The notes under the pieces: generated by a model
What the model saw: the letters and a program-made list of their open reading frames with translations, nothing else
Told to the model about the DNA's origin: nothing
Database searches by the model: none
Program-made: the position numbers and the translations under genes
Part shown: in pieces, positions 23,101 through 30,179 of the stretch
How the letters are laid out: each line of letters starts with the position of its first letter
How positions within the stretch are numbered: the first letter of the stretch is position 1
Source: Echiichthys vipera
Taxonomy: Eukaryota; Chordata; Actinopteri; Perciformes; Trachinidae
Direction: 5' to 3'
NCBI GenBank assembly: GCA_963691815.1
Contig: OY829657.1
Span: forward strand, 28,029,243 to 28,093,242
DNA length: 64,000 nt

Positions 23101-26100
23101 CATCCAAGGGTCTTTTTCAACAGGAACAGGACAACAAAAAATAAACACATTTGCTGATTTCACATATCTTTGCAATGTAAATCAACCGACACAGAAGTGT
23201 TTTTTGTTGCAGTGATTTGGTCTATACCGAATCAGATGAATATCACTTTAAGATGATTTTGTCAGTATATCAACGTTTTTGTCCATTAGGTCTTTTGGAG
23301 GACCAGCTGTTGGTGAAGGTGTTGAGGGATAAGCTGATGTCTAACCCATGCAGAAACCAGGGTTTTGTTCTTGATGGCTTTCCCAAGACATATGAACAAG
23401 CTAAAGAGCTCTTCTATGGTGAGACACTGACACATAGTTCCAGCCACACTGCTGCATACACTCATGCCACTGTATATATAAACAACTGTTTGGTGTTGTT
23501 GTATTTCTTTTTTAGCTGAAGAACATGAATCAGCAGATGGATCATCCCAGATTTCTTCACACAGCAAGAAGATTATGCCAGGTGGGAGACACTGTTGAAT
23601 ACAAATGGTAATCAAGAAACGGTTCCAGTTGAGAATGAATGAATAGTATGCCTCTTAGCTTATCAGTTCCTTTCATCAATGCCGGCATGTTTTTCTGACT
23701 GATAGCCGATGGGTACAGAGGTTGGTGTCATGCAGGCAGTCTTAGCAGATATTTTCTCTGAAAAACATAAATAAAAACGCATGCTATACACTCAACTTTC
23801 CTTTAATCTCCACTGTGCTCAGACTCAGATAATAAAACAGTTGCGGTGAAACTGAAAATTCCCATCCCTATGAATGTTTCCCCACAGCAGTGAGATTCAA
23901 GCATGCTTATAGACTTTTTAGCAGTCACAAGGACACGCTTAAATATATCACTCTAAACAAAAAGCATTTTTTTTAGTAACCACAAAAATATCCATATAAA
24001 GGCCTGAGCCTGTGAGTGTCCGGTATTTATAGTGGTTGTGATGTTTTTTTTGTGTTACAGAGTTTGTGTTGTGTCTGGATGCGTCAGATGCCTTCCTGAA
24101 GGATCGAGTGATGAACCTGCCTGAGAGGCTGGTAGAGGAGAACAACTACGAGCAGGAGCAATTCCTGCGACGACTGGACAGATACAGAAAGAACAACATG
24201 GAAGATGAAAGTGTTGTAAACTACTTTGATGAGCTGGACATCCCCCCTATGTACCTGGGTAAGTCATGAATCATGACTACATCTCATGTGGGTGATACAA
24301 ACCTGTAGAACCTGTAGTTGGTGAAGCTGAATGTTTAACATTCACCACAAATTGTGCTTTTTCTTATCCATGTTAATCTTTGATGCCTTGAATGCTGATG
24401 AAAAATGTATTCCAGAAAAGTTAATCAGCCATACAGTGCCTACAGAAAGTCATGATACCCTTTTGAAATAGGCACTTTTTTTGTTTTAAAATGATAATAC
24501 ATAAAAAAATAAAAAATTCCAGCGTGTATTACTCATTTTGCCTTATGACATTCAAGTGAATTTTTTTCATCAAAATTTCTGAAGCATTCCCCAGATGTAA
24601 TAATTTGTGGAGGCTCCTTTTTCTTTAATTACAGCTATCAGTCTGTTTGGATTTGTCTCTACCAGCTTTGTGCACCTAGATTTGAAATATTTCCCCATTC
24701 TTCCTGCAGAACTGTTGGAGTTGAGTCAGACTATGTGGTGAGCGCTGATGGACTGCACTCTTCAAGTCCATCCATAATTGTTCTTTAGGATTCAGGTTAC
24801 GGCTCTGACTGGGCCACTCTAGGACATTCACCTTCCTGTCCTTTAGCCACTGTGTTGTTTTTATGGAGGTGTGTGTGTGGTTGTTGTCATGCTGGAAGGT
24901 GAACCACCTGCCCGTTTTCAAGTGTCTAACAGAGGGCTGCAGGTTTTCCTCAAGAATTTGGTTGGACTTGGCAGCATCCAGTTTCCCTTCAGTCCTGACC
25001 AACTGCCTAGTCCCTGCTGCAAAGAGAAACAAACCCACAACATAATGCTGCCATCACAATGCTTCACTGTAGGGGTGGTGTGCTGTGTTTGGTTTCTACC
25101 AAACATAGAGCTTAGAGTTTGGCCCAAAAAGTTCAGTTTTGATCTCATCTGACCGTTTAACCTTTGCTACATGGCATCAGAATCTTCAATATGTTATGTT
25201 ATGCAACCTCTGCCATTAAGACTTATAACTCCTTCAAGGTCACCATGGGCCTCTTGGTAGCTTCCCTGATCAATCTTTTCCTGGCTCGCTCATCCAGTTT
25301 GGAGGGGCGGCCCGATCTAGGCCAGGTCTGGGTGGATCCATATGTCTTCCACTTCCGGACAATACTTTGAACGGTCCTTTAGAAGGATAGTTAAAGCCTT
25401 TGAAATCTTTTTAGATCTTTCTCCTAACTTGTGCCTATCCACAACTTTATCCTGGATCTCTTTTGAAAGCATCTTTCCAACCATGGTGAATTCTTTGTGT
25501 TACCACTAGGAGAGGAATCCTCAAAGAACAGCTGATTTTATTCTGAAGTAAAATCAAAGGAACAGCTAATTTTATTCTGAAGTAAAATCAAAGGAACAGC
25601 TGATTTTATTCTGAAGTAAAATCAAAGGAACATCTTATTTTATTCTGAAGTAAAATCCAAAACACAACTTGGTGTGTAATCTGGAAGGTGATTGGTTAAA
25701 GTTAGTTTTTAATTTTTTATAATTTTTCTTAATTTCACTTAATTAATCACCTAAATGTTGTCAGGCAAAATGTGTAACTCACGCTGGAAAAATATTTTTT
25801 TTTTATCATTTCAGGCTGTAAAACAAAAAAAGTGACTATTTCCAAAGGGTATCCTAACTTTCTATAGGCACTGTAGATTCAGCCTATCAAAGACATATAT
25901 TTTCAGCATGTCCTCAAACCTTACTGTGTTCCTTGCCGTCCTCTCAGAGATTACCAGCAGCGATGAACCAGACTATTTGCTGCTGATGCAGAAGATCTTT
26001 GACACGGTGGGCCAGCCCCGAAACTACGGCCCCAGCAGCCAGGAGGTGGAGGAAAAGGAGAGGAGGAAGGCTGAGGAGAAGATGAGGAGAGGGGCCCAGG

Positions 26101-26676
26101 AGAAAGCTGAGGAGGAGAGGAGGGAGGCAGAGGAGGCCAATAACAGGGCTACACACTGGGAGCAGTGGGTAGGTACTGGGCGTACGGGGAGAAGACCTGG
26201 GCTTTGGTTGTTGGGATGTGGTTGGAGAAGGATATGCTCTCATCATAGAGGTATATTAGGGATAATACTGTGCTCCAATAATGTTGTTCTATGTCTATCC
26301 CTCTGTACAGTGCACACAGTCAATTGAAAAAGTGTGATAGATGTAACATTTCATATCACACTTTATAGCTCCACTACAACCACTACTGCCCCTTCTCTAC
26401 TTCCTACCCCCCTACTTCCATCCCCCTTGCTCAGACCACACCCATCTTTGAACTCAACTTCACACCTATGAAGTTTCATGACTGTTATCTTCACCATTGT
26501 GACGCAATCGAAGTGACAAAATCTGTCCATAGACATGAACACCTGGCACATAATCTCCTATGTGGTAGTTCCCGCTAGAGAAGGTGTCTTTCAGAACAAC
26601 ATTTTACCATGATCACACACACACACACACATGCGCGCGCGCATGCACGCACGAACACACGTACGCGGGCACGCAT

Positions 26677-26716
<40 letters not shown>

Positions 26717-27713
26717 AATGGATACTGTTTGCACCGTGTGTACACATACACACACGTATATCAAATTTAGATTTACGGAAATTAATATTAGTGAAATATA
26801 TACATGATCAAAAATACCAGACTAATGTGCAAAAGACCAGAGGGTCAAACTGACCTGAAGACCATATGAAGGATGTAAATGTGTAGTGTATAGTAGCATA
26901 TGTGCTCTATTGTTATTTTTATTTGTTTGTTTGTTTGTACATTTTTTTATCACATAAAATAAGCTATGGCCATTGAGTTTCAGGTAGAAAAAAAGTGACA
27001 CTTGTTCCATTTTTCTTGTTGCAAAAACTTGAAACGGGTCAATTTGACCCTCATACAAGGGTTAATATAACATGGGTCTTATTTTTGTAGTTTTGCCCAT
27101 ATTGTCTATCAGGTATGGTAACATTGTACTCAAGGTCAAATCACAAGCAGTCAGACAATCAGGTTTTAAACCAAGATTTGCCAAATATATTTAGAAAAAG
27201 AGGTAAAATAATGACGCAAAATATCAGTTTTCCGACACTGATGACTGACTACAGACCTGCTCAATACTTCAACTTATTTATTATTACTAAAATTATTACA
27301 AAACAAAATTCTTTTTTCAAGTTGTACTTAACTAGTGCACCCTTTAAGTGTCAACATCTGAACCATGTTTCATATGTTTGTATATGAGGTGTGATGTATT
27401 CTTTGTCAGAATAAGGGTTTGGAGGAGGTTAGGCAGCAGGAGGAGGAGCTACTGGAGGCCCAGTCAGTCCCTATGAGGAACTACCTGATGGAGCATGTCA
27501 TGCCCACTCTGGCTCAGGGCCTGATGGAATGCTGCACAGCCCGACCGCAGGACCCTGTGGACTTCCTGGTATTCCCCTTAGCACTAGTTAAACATCTATT
27601 AATTACCTCATTCTTATCACCTGCCTACACTTGATTTGGATCATGACCATGTATTTTGGTTTGTCTCGTTCCAGGCTGAGTTCTTGGTAAAGAACAATCC
27701 CTTTAGCTACTGA
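2682..27713 (+). CDS. ak7: adenylate kinase 7, complete 18-exon gene
   Basis: AK7 is a ciliary/flagellar adenylate kinase that balances ATP, ADP and AMP; loss in mammals causes ciliary and sperm-tail defects. Coding exons are 2682-2765, 2925-3104, 3250-3358, 5381-5475, 18531-18632, 18717-18800, 19676-19764, 19895-19985, 20191-20268, 21010-21159, 22369-22497, 22578-22683, 23290-23418, 23516-23581, 24061-24258, 25948-26168, 27410-27568 and 27675-27713. They sum to 2109 nt (702 aa; human AK7 is 723). Every junction has GT/AG and keeps phase. Residues 1-350 are NAD(P)-binding/epimerase-like (LSTVMTW-type strand, VFGDG loop). Residues 355-570 are the kinase, with NMP-binding DGFPK at 461-465. A charged coiled-coil-like stretch follows, then a Dpy-30 motif (about 657-700). 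The start has a good context (A at -3, G at +4). Oddity: the P-loop reads GPPAVGSS, so the usual lysine is serine (residue 368). No internal stop or frameshift was seen. Confidence 0.95.
2925..3104 (+). CDS. ak7: ak7 exon 2
   Basis: The acceptor is ttccctctctgcag. It encodes residues 29-88, starting FLSECVV, with an acidic tract (METEEEEQRV) like that of human AK7. The donor is TCA/gtgaga. Codons read past the donor hit a stop soon after, which supports the exon end. Confidence 0.9.
3250..3358 (+). CDS. ak7: ak7 exon 3
   Basis: It encodes the conserved RDELL..DCNVIIYNIT segment and ends one base into the next codon (TCAG/gtaagc). Intron 3 that follows holds a hAT-like MITE, a (TAA)n tract and an L2 fragment. 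Confidence 0.92.
3436..3844. mobile_element. hAT-like MITE in ak7 intron 3
   Basis: A ~409-bp element with short terminal inverted repeats (caggggcgtcaaactc at the left, gagtttgacaccgctg at the right). It is flanked by imperfect 8-bp duplications (ttctagtg / ttctgggg). An 8-bp TSD and the CAGGGG(T/C)GTCAAACT terminus are typical of hAT non-autonomous elements. No transposase is encoded. Confidence 0.75.
4016..4057. repeat. (TAA)n microsatellite
   Basis: A nearly pure run of TAA/AAT trinucleotides, with related degenerate copies on both sides. Confidence 0.9.
4140..4990 (-). mobile_element. L2-type LINE, 3' part of reverse transcriptase (pseudogene)
   Basis: The minus-strand ORF 4156-4794 reads the end of an L2-family RT ORF: a SHINHITKTSFFHLRNI segment, LVHALITSRLDYCNSILYGL, and LHWLPIQQRFNFKILF near the C-terminus. 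Upstream, in other frames, LKLNSNKREIIIFGPK is visible across stops. It is a 5'-truncated, inactive copy inside ak7 intron 3. Confidence 0.85.
5381..5475 (+). CDS. ak7: ak7 exon 4
   Basis: It contains the highly conserved MFILVSTVMTWACSKPIDP segment (human LFILLSTVMTWARSKALDP). The donor is CCA/gtaagt. It opens the 13-kb transposon-filled intron 4. Confidence 0.93.
5500..6541 (+). mobile_element. non-LTR retrotransposon RT fragment
   Basis: It begins with a reverse transcriptase palm segment, including the YADD box (LLYADDLVLLSPTSDGLQ, around 5590-5640). After frameshifts it ends with a WLPKEERGCGPC...VETEMHFLLH block that terminates many fish LINE ORF2 proteins. It is several times frameshifted and dead. 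It starts only some 25 bases after the exon 4 donor of ak7. Confidence 0.75.
6591..7245. repeat. 36-bp minisatellite, 18 full copies plus a partial one
   Basis: The unit begins gactgacttgataacttcag and ends aatcaaacttaaagca. Copies 6-8 (6771-6875) are 35 bp because of one lost T. Copies 11-16 (6948-7163) alternate between two variants (ttgataacttcagaatc / ttaataacttcaaaatc), giving a 72-bp higher-order unit. Because 36 is a multiple of 3, both strands stay open and give artefactual repeat peptides (TDLITSESNLKQ). The array ends exactly where the next element's inverted repeat starts. Confidence 0.97.
7246..7858. mobile_element. unclassified element with ~84-bp terminal inverted repeats
   Basis: The left arm 7246-7329 (starts ccggtgttt, ends gcagatg) is a clear inverted copy of the right arm 7777-7858, at about 80% by eye, including the identical block gtggttgccgtagtga. 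The 450-bp interior has no coding match I recognise. Long TIRs and no coding capacity suggest a non-autonomous DNA transposon. No convincing target-site duplication was found, and the left side is occupied by the minisatellite. Confidence 0.7.
7859..8282. other. no assignable feature
   Basis: Intron 4 sequence with a 105-codon ORF (7886-8203). Its start has a hydrophobic stretch (VFLRLFSCLILAAGICA), but there is no acceptor/donor pattern or family match, so I do not call a gene. Confidence 0.4.
8283..8430. mobile_element. hAT-like MITE fragment, inverted copy of the 3436 family
   Basis: The reverse complement of this stretch aligns with one end of the intron 3 element (3436-3585), including the terminus gagtttgacacccctg and the block agaaaagtagacgtgta. 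Only one end is present. Confidence 0.8.
8516..8909 (-). mobile_element. 3' end of a Rex/CR1-type LINE (segment 1)
   Basis: This is the reverse of a LINE 3' tail: read on the minus strand it ends in ...gataaataaagcttcttgaa with ATTCAAG-type tail repeats (8520-8540). It continues beyond the Harbinger insertion at 10541; removing that insertion and one copy of its TSD (agt) joins the two pieces. Confidence 0.75.
9190..9421 (+). pseudogene. Harbinger transposase fragment
   Basis: It encodes GAIDCTHVRLKAPSMNDYAF and NVQVICDAKLSLLNVVARWP, the first catalytic-Asp region (GAIDCTH) of HARBI1-like DDE transposases. The upstream and downstream parts are lost to deletions and frameshifts (STHDSF is read in another frame near 9360). 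Confidence 0.85.
10041..10319 (-). pseudogene. Harbinger Myb/SANT-like DNA-binding protein fragment
   Basis: The start MERKNAGKKRHFSDTQLSIL and the following VLFGSLKSGIKGAHKNAVW and MITEAVN resemble the N-terminal trihelix/SANT domain of the second Harbinger protein (NAIF1-like). The ORF runs into the element's inverted duplication and so is truncated. The function in the family is to bring the transposase to the element ends. Confidence 0.65.
10541..12553 (-). mobile_element. Rex/CR1-type LINE ORF2 (segment 2, pseudogene)
   Basis: Minus-strand ORFs read in order toward lower coordinates. At 12178-12369 and 11993-12208 there is the RT N-terminal region. At 11457-11864 there is RT fingers/palm: LRPGKAAGPDGVSP and LVPVPKKVRPRTSEDYRPV. 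At 10688-11191 there is RT thumb and C-terminus: DYKYLGVYLDNKLDW and QSHLYFLRRLRSFNV. Several frameshifts separate them. The LTR element at 12554 interrupts the ORF, and the endonuclease part resumes at 17894. Confidence 0.88.
12554..13870 (-). repeat. 3' LTR of the gag-only element
   Basis: A 1317-bp LTR. A TATA-like box reads on the minus strand at 13648-13656 (plus ctttatata). It contains a (GT)n/(GA)n tract at about 13100-13160. It lacks six bases (gaacaa or equivalent) present near the end of the other LTR. Confidence 0.92.
13871..13884 (-). promoter_or_regulatory. polypurine tract of the gag-only element
   Basis: On the minus strand the bases CATCGGGGGGATA lie directly before the 3' LTR, the expected place for the plus-strand primer of reverse transcription. 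Confidence 0.6.
13907..13939. repeat. perfect 13-bp hairpin
   Basis: CGCATCTGACCAG and CTGGTCAGATGCG form a perfect 13-bp stem around a 7-base loop (TCCCAGC), 37 bases inside the 3' LTR of the gag-only element. A weaker 5-bp stem (cctct/agagg) follows at about 13950. Confidence 0.85.
14231..15744 (-). pseudogene. gag-like protein, broken
   Basis: It starts at 15744 (MENPSVENF). The N-terminal part is predicted coiled coil (SKTALEKEIESLKAQNANLI). A frameshift lies near 15600 and two in-frame stops near 15390 and 15233. A continuous 320-codon ORF (14231-15193) then begins MTSQCPRLEELELLAKDMDV and holds a retrotransposon-gag capsid-like helical region (ESPRDYFRRLRHIYFQGKN), followed by an Arg/Ser-rich, basic tail. 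No CCHC zinc knuckle was seen. Gag would form the particle that packages the RNA. I infer gag from position, helix-rich capsid-like text and basic tail; the exact family (Gypsy/ERV-like) is not settled. Confidence 0.75.
15745..16551 (-). other. 5' leader of the gag-only element
   Basis: About 0.8 kb between the primer-binding site and the gag start. No ORF of note. This would be the packaging region by position. Confidence 0.5.
16552..16569 (-). promoter_or_regulatory. tRNA primer-binding site of the gag-only element
   Basis: On the minus strand TTGGTGCCCCGTGTGAGG starts right after the 5' LTR end. TGG followed by a GC-rich run is what a PBS complementary to a tRNA 3' CCA end looks like. I cannot assign the tRNA with certainty. 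Confidence 0.65.
16570..17893 (-). repeat. 5' LTR of the gag-only element
   Basis: A 1324-bp direct copy of 12554-13870. Minus-strand TATA-like box at 17664-17672. (GT)n/(GA)n tract at about 17110-17170, of a different length from the other LTR. Confidence 0.92.
17894..18195 (-). mobile_element. Rex/CR1-type LINE endonuclease (segment 3)
   Basis: It continues the LINE upstream of its RT. Read on the minus strand across frames it contains endonuclease-like text (VVYIPPTANEAHASDVIH, then SGDFNH-like and RSDHNLIHL). It joins segment 2 once the LTR element and one TSD copy are removed. The 5' end of the LINE is missing. Confidence 0.75.
18196..18530. other. end of ak7 intron 4, possible Tc1-like terminus
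   Basis: AT-rich sequence. The bases around 18390-18425 (gggggttgaatcattttgat, then tgcaactgta) resemble the terminal sequence of fish Tc1-like elements, but no matching second end was identified. Confidence 0.35.
18531..18632 (+). CDS. ak7: ak7 exon 5
   Basis: The acceptor is gtgtgtaacag. It encodes DDPFTDDLFRKRRAHPNFK and onward, matching the human PFTEEDYRRRKSHPNF region, and rejoins exon 4 in phase across intron 4. Confidence 0.93.
18717..18800 (+). CDS. ak7: ak7 exon 6
   Basis: It encodes FSTYVVASGLQYGMGEQLFH, the counterpart of human FATYVVAAGLQYGAEGGMLH. The donor is AAG/gtgaga. Confidence 0.93.
18801..19675. other. ak7 intron 6, nothing assigned
   Basis: No ORF with family similarity. 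The part from 19250 to 19450 has the flavour of a dispersed fish repeat (gcgccccctag, aggaagttggcc), but no boundaries could be set. Confidence 0.4.
19676..19764 (+). CDS. ak7: ak7 exon 7
   Basis: It encodes the VFGDGNNIVPTIHISDLA segment, a conserved epimerase-like loop that is near-identical in human AK7. The acceptor is tgtattattag. The start codon position is set by phase 0 from exon 6. Confidence 0.9.
19895..19985 (+). CDS. ak7: ak7 exon 8
   Basis: It encodes VIQKVIEHQPEPYYLLAVD and onward to IEDIVK. The split codon with exon 7 (AG/T) preserves frame. The donor is AAG/gtgtgt. Confidence 0.92.
20191..20268 (+). CDS. ak7: ak7 exon 9
   Basis: It encodes LGPGKIQKTPFEEAFLTQDL (human [20 protein letters not shown]). 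The acceptor is tttcccagcag and the donor AGT/gtatgt. Confidence 0.92.
20269..21009. other. ak7 intron 9, nothing assigned
   Basis: No repeat or gene recognised; the small ORFs on both strands have no motif. Confidence 0.4.
21010..21159 (+). CDS. ak7: ak7 exon 10
   Basis: It encodes DSLLVNLRMEGDNIKNLFSI and ends QQTRGLL at CTG/gtaggt. This is the linker that leads into the kinase domain. Confidence 0.92.
21636..21960 (+). mobile_element. tRNA-like SINE in ak7 intron 10
   Basis: The head has box A-like (ggtgtagtggttagcac) and box B-like (ggttccaagttca) promoter elements. The body (tgtggagtttgcatgttctc, cctgtccagggtgtacccc) and the end (agcggttgaagatgaatgaa) belong to a highly repeated fish element. 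It is in the same orientation as ak7. Divergence in box B suggests it is old. Confidence 0.7.
22369..22497 (+). CDS. ak7: ak7 exon 11, kinase P-loop
   Basis: It encodes the start of the adenylate kinase domain, PIRLCVLGPPAVGSS. The Walker A consensus GxxxxGK[S/T] would need lysine at residue 368; the codon is AGC (serine). The following helix and LHHITLKETISE match the family. Confidence 0.94.
22578..22683 (+). CDS. ak7: ak7 exon 12
   Basis: It encodes an acidic insert and the LLNSLKDNMEQNGG segment (human LLDGIKESMEQNAG). It ends one base into a glycine codon shared with exon 13. Confidence 0.92.
22684..23289. other. ak7 intron 12, nothing assigned
   Basis: Plain AT-rich intron sequence. 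ORFs at 22668 and 23033 have no family signal. Confidence 0.4.
23290..23418 (+). CDS. ak7: ak7 exon 13, NMP-binding segment
   Basis: It encodes CRNQGFVLDGFPKTYEQAKE, the adenylate-kinase signature region (DGFP at residues 461-464). AK7 characteristically has lysine where AK1-type enzymes have arginine after the proline. Confidence 0.95.
23516..23581 (+). CDS. ak7: ak7 exon 14
   Basis: A 22-codon linker exon rich in Ser, His and acidic residues, ending KKIMP. The acceptor is tatttcttttttag. It corresponds to the variable acidic loop before IPEFV in human AK7. Confidence 0.85.
23582..24060. other. ak7 intron 14, nothing assigned
   Basis: Unremarkable AT-rich intron. Confidence 0.4.
24061..24258 (+). 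CDS. ak7: ak7 exon 15
   Basis: It encodes EFVLCLDASDAFLKDRVMNL and onward to VVNYFDELDIPPMYL, the LID/C-terminal part of the kinase domain. The acceptor is tttgtgttacag and the donor G/gtaagt. Confidence 0.93.
24676..25148 (-). pseudogene. Tc1-like transposase catalytic domain, frameshifted
   Basis: It catalysed cut-and-paste transposition at TA sites. The usual PSQSPDLNPIE.LW motif reads SRNLNPKEQLW, so the family Asp-Pro after the second Ser is degraded while the Glu remains. The N-terminal HTH part is further decayed between 25150 and 25480. Confidence 0.85.
25523..25660. repeat. 34-bp tandem repeat, about 4 copies
   Basis: The unit starts caaaggaacagctgatttta and continues to gaagtaaaat. 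The last copy is diverged. It lies inside the Tc1-like element. Confidence 0.85.
25948..26168 (+). CDS. ak7: ak7 exon 16, coiled-coil segment
   Basis: It encodes the end of the kinase domain (FDTVGQPRNYG) followed by a Lys/Arg/Glu-rich run (EKERRKAEEKMRR) typical of AK7 before the Dpy-30 motif. It ends HWEQW/gtaggt. Confidence 0.92.
26608..26708. repeat. compound (CA)n microsatellite
   Basis: Two CA runs flank an alternating purine/pyrimidine block (atgcgcgcgcgcatgcacgc). The whole stretch is potential Z-DNA in ak7 intron 16. Confidence 0.9.
26709..27409. other. rest of ak7 intron 16, nothing assigned
   Basis: Contains (TTTG)n-like short runs. No element recognised. Confidence 0.4.
27410..27568 (+). 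CDS. ak7: ak7 exon 17, Dpy-30 motif
   Basis: It encodes LEEVRQQEEELLEAQSVPMR and then the Dpy-30 dimerisation motif (NYLMEHVMPTLAQGL, PQDPVDFL). This motif docks proteins to ciliary scaffolds and is diagnostic for AK7. Confidence 0.95.
27675..27713 (+). CDS. ak7: ak7 exon 18 (terminal)
   Basis: It encodes AEFLVKNNPFSY and TGA. The acceptor is tctcgttccag. It completes the Dpy-30 helix; human AK7 ends AEYLFKNNPEAQ. Confidence 0.94.
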   Translation, partial: AEFLVKNNPFSY

Positions 27714-27776
27714 AGATGGAGGTCCTTTGTTCTCATTGCACAGACACATGATGTAAACACAAAAGAAAACAAGTGA

Positions 27777-27782
27777 AATAAA
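27777..27782 (+). promoter_or_regulatory. ak7: ak7 polyadenylation signal
   Basis: AATAAA lies 63 bases after the ak7 stop and is followed by a T-rich tract (attgtttttctcc). The resulting 3'UTR would be under 100 bases. Confidence 0.75.
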
Positions 27783-28779
27783 ATTGTTTTTCTCCTAACT
27801 TTCCCGAGCTCTTCAGTATATTAGACACTGAAGTCAATTATGTGCAGCGTGGAGTCTTTTAGACTTGTCACATTATTTCTTCCATCATGTGCCAAGTGTC
27901 CCTTGCTTCATGCTGGGATTTTGATTAGGTCTGATTTGTAAGTGGCCCATTCTGCTGCCCCTGCTGTATTTACACACAGCTTTGTTTTGGCTCTGGTGTG
28001 GCGGCCATTACTTAAAAGCACCCTAAAAAAGCGAATGAAAGTGTGTGTGAAGCCAAAAGCTAATTAGGAATTTAATTTGTGTAATGAACTTGGTAAACTC
28101 CAAAGTAGACACGCTTGGGTCATAATTGCTTTGATTTGGTTTCCGATATCCAGGAAGGATAAATGATACAAATGGCAGCTCGTTTGCGTCTCTCATGTTG
28201 CTGCTTGCGACTCCAAAGTGTGCATAATTGGTTGCAACGGAACACCAAATAATGTCATTGTACATACTTCATCACCACATGGGAAAATTAGTTGTGGTTA
28301 TTTCGGAAACATTGTGACGCAAGCTGCTGCAAGACAATTTGACTGCACCATCTGTGAGTCCCAGGTACAAACGCAACGTTGAGAGGTGTCTCAAAGTGAC
28401 ACAGATGTGATGGTGTTGCACAGACACATGATGTCTGGTGTGTCTCGTGATCTGAAACATGGAGCAAATATTTGATTTTATATCTCACTGAATACTCTGA
28501 AGATCTATGGAGTGTTATTATATCTGCACTAGCATACATGTCACAACACAAGCTGGTGTATGCAAGCGCAACTCTGTGCTGGTGGTGGAGGAGGGGGAAA
28601 TTAGATCTTTGACTTCACCTAAAGGTTGAATACGTAGAATCTTAATTAAAAGCTATATTTAAAATAATAATAATAATACACCCACGTGGTGTTTTGAGGT
28701 GTAAAGAATGAAATTGCTTTTCCATAAAAAGATATATATATTTTGTCTGAATTAATATTTAAATTATTTTTTGATGGAA
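27783..28779. other. intergenic, nothing recognised
   Basis: Region downstream of ak7 with no transposon signature. The segment around 28030-28450 is relatively unique-looking and lacks repeats, but I have no positive evidence for function. Confidence 0.4.
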
Positions 28780-28970
28780 ATGGAGTGCACACTAAAGGTA
28801 ACACTTCTTTAAGTAACCTAGTTGGAATAGAGTCTAGGAGACAAGTAGAGGGCTTTGATGCTGAAATAGTAGATGTTCATTTGTTAAGGTCAACTGTAGA
28901 AAAGCAGTCCAAGAATATGTCGTACAGTTGTTTCTAAGGTTCCTGGGTTTGAAGGAAAATACAATGCAAT
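28780..28970 (-). mobile_element. L2-type LINE fragment
   Basis: Its reverse complement matches the window's own L2 copy at about 45480-45660 (ttggcatcaaagccttctac-type text, then the acttgtctcctagactctat block). Confidence 0.85.
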
Positions 28971-28975
28971 CAGAA

Positions 28976-29500
28976 TCAGAATAGACCGGAGCCTGGACAG
29001 CAATCTCCTCTCTGCCCCGATCGTCAGGGTGTCCAGCTCCTCCCCAACGACATCACCGGCCCTCCTGATCAGTTTGTTATACTGATAAAACCTCCTCAGC
29101 ATCGTCCGGCAGATGTTAAAGGACCTCAGCCTCCTCAGGAAGAAGAGTCGACTTTGGCCCTTTTTATAGACAACCTCTGCATTTCTAGTCCAGTTCAACT
29201 TATTATTGAAGTACAAACCCAGCTACTTCTACTCCTCTACAGGGTCCACAGGGACTCCCTGGATGGAGACAGGGGTCACAGGTGTTTTCCCCCTCCTCAG
29301 ATCCACTACGAGCTCCTTTGTTTTAGTCACGTTGAGCTGCCGATGATTCCGCTCATTTCAAGTGACAAAGTTTCCCAAAACAGTCCTGTATTGACTTGAA
29401 TCCCCCTTTCCAATGCAGCCAACTATTGCTGTGTCATCAGAAAATTTCTGAAGGTGGCAGGACTCAATAGTTCAAGTGTGAGGTGAAAAGGGTGAAGAGA
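28976..29500 (-). mobile_element. Rex/CR1-type LINE RT C-terminal fragment
   Basis: The minus-strand ORF 28890-29216 has KKGQSRLFFLRRLRSFNICR and RRAGDVVGEELDTL, the same family as the LINE in ak7 intron 4. It is 5'-truncated and degenerate. Confidence 0.85.
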
Positions 29501-29599
29501 AAGGGAGAGAGGGCAGAACTTCACAGACGTTAGGGTGAAGAAACAGAAAAAACAAAAGGAGAATAGAGGTTAAAAAGTTTTTTTTAAAAAGCAAACTCA

Positions 29600-30128
29600 A
29601 AGACTGGAACAGTAACAGACAGCTTGTAACTTCCGTGCATGCATACTACTATGATGTGATGCAATCAGACATCCTGAAAATATGCGACAGTCTAATAGCT
29701 GCCACTGATAAAATGGAATATCTGGAAGAACAATCAAGGAGAAACAACTTGGTCATCGATGGGCTCACAGAGTCACCTAGCGAGATCTGGGCTGATGCGG
29801 AGGAGAAGGTAAAGAGAGTCTTCTCTGAAAAACTCCAGCTTCAGAGGGAGATCGAGGTAGAGAGGGCACACCGCACGGAGAAACCTGTTCCTCGAAGTGA
29901 CGGACCCAGACCGATAGTGGTAAATCTTTTAAGATACAAAGGTCCGAGGTCCTGCAGAGAGCCAAGAGCTTCAGAGGGTCCAAACTTTACATCAACGAGG
30001 ACTATACGGACACTGTCAGAATGAAAAGAAGAACTGCACGAGACAGAGGGGACATTGTCTTTTTGAGGCAGGACAAATTAATAATCCACCCACGCAGCAG
30101 CACCCCAAAACAAACTAGAGACGATTGA
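29600..30128 (+). pseudogene. L1/Tx1-type LINE ORF1 fragment
   Basis: Coiled-coil/RRM-type ORF1 text: EYLEEQSRRNNLVIDGLTES, EVERAHRTEKP and PRPIVVNLLRYK. After a frameshift near 29970 it continues with LYINEDYTDTVRMKRR-like and DKLIIHPRS text. ORF1p of these elements binds the element RNA. Confidence 0.85.
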
Positions 30129-30179
30129 ACTCTGTGCAGGTATGCTGGCTCACCTCTGTTACACAAATGCACCCAATGA

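Larger units (their letters stand above)
24434..25873 (-). mobile_element. complete but inactive Tc1-like transposon in ak7 intron 15
   Basis: The ends cagtgcctacagaaagt and actttctataggcactg are inverted repeats, and both are flanked by TA (24432-24433, 25874-25875), the Tc1/mariner target. The minus-strand transposase is split by frameshifts. ORF 24918-25148 has PTVKHCDGSIMLWVCFSLQQ. ORF 24676-25038 has FTFQHDNNHTHTS (second Asp region) and SRNLNPKEQLWMDLK (Glu region of DD34E). A 34-bp tandem repeat lies near the transposase start side. Confidence 0.93.

Noticed and set aside
24863..25152. Plus-strand ORFs within the Tc1 element
   Set aside because: They are the antisense of the transposase, which has clear catalytic motifs on the minus strand.
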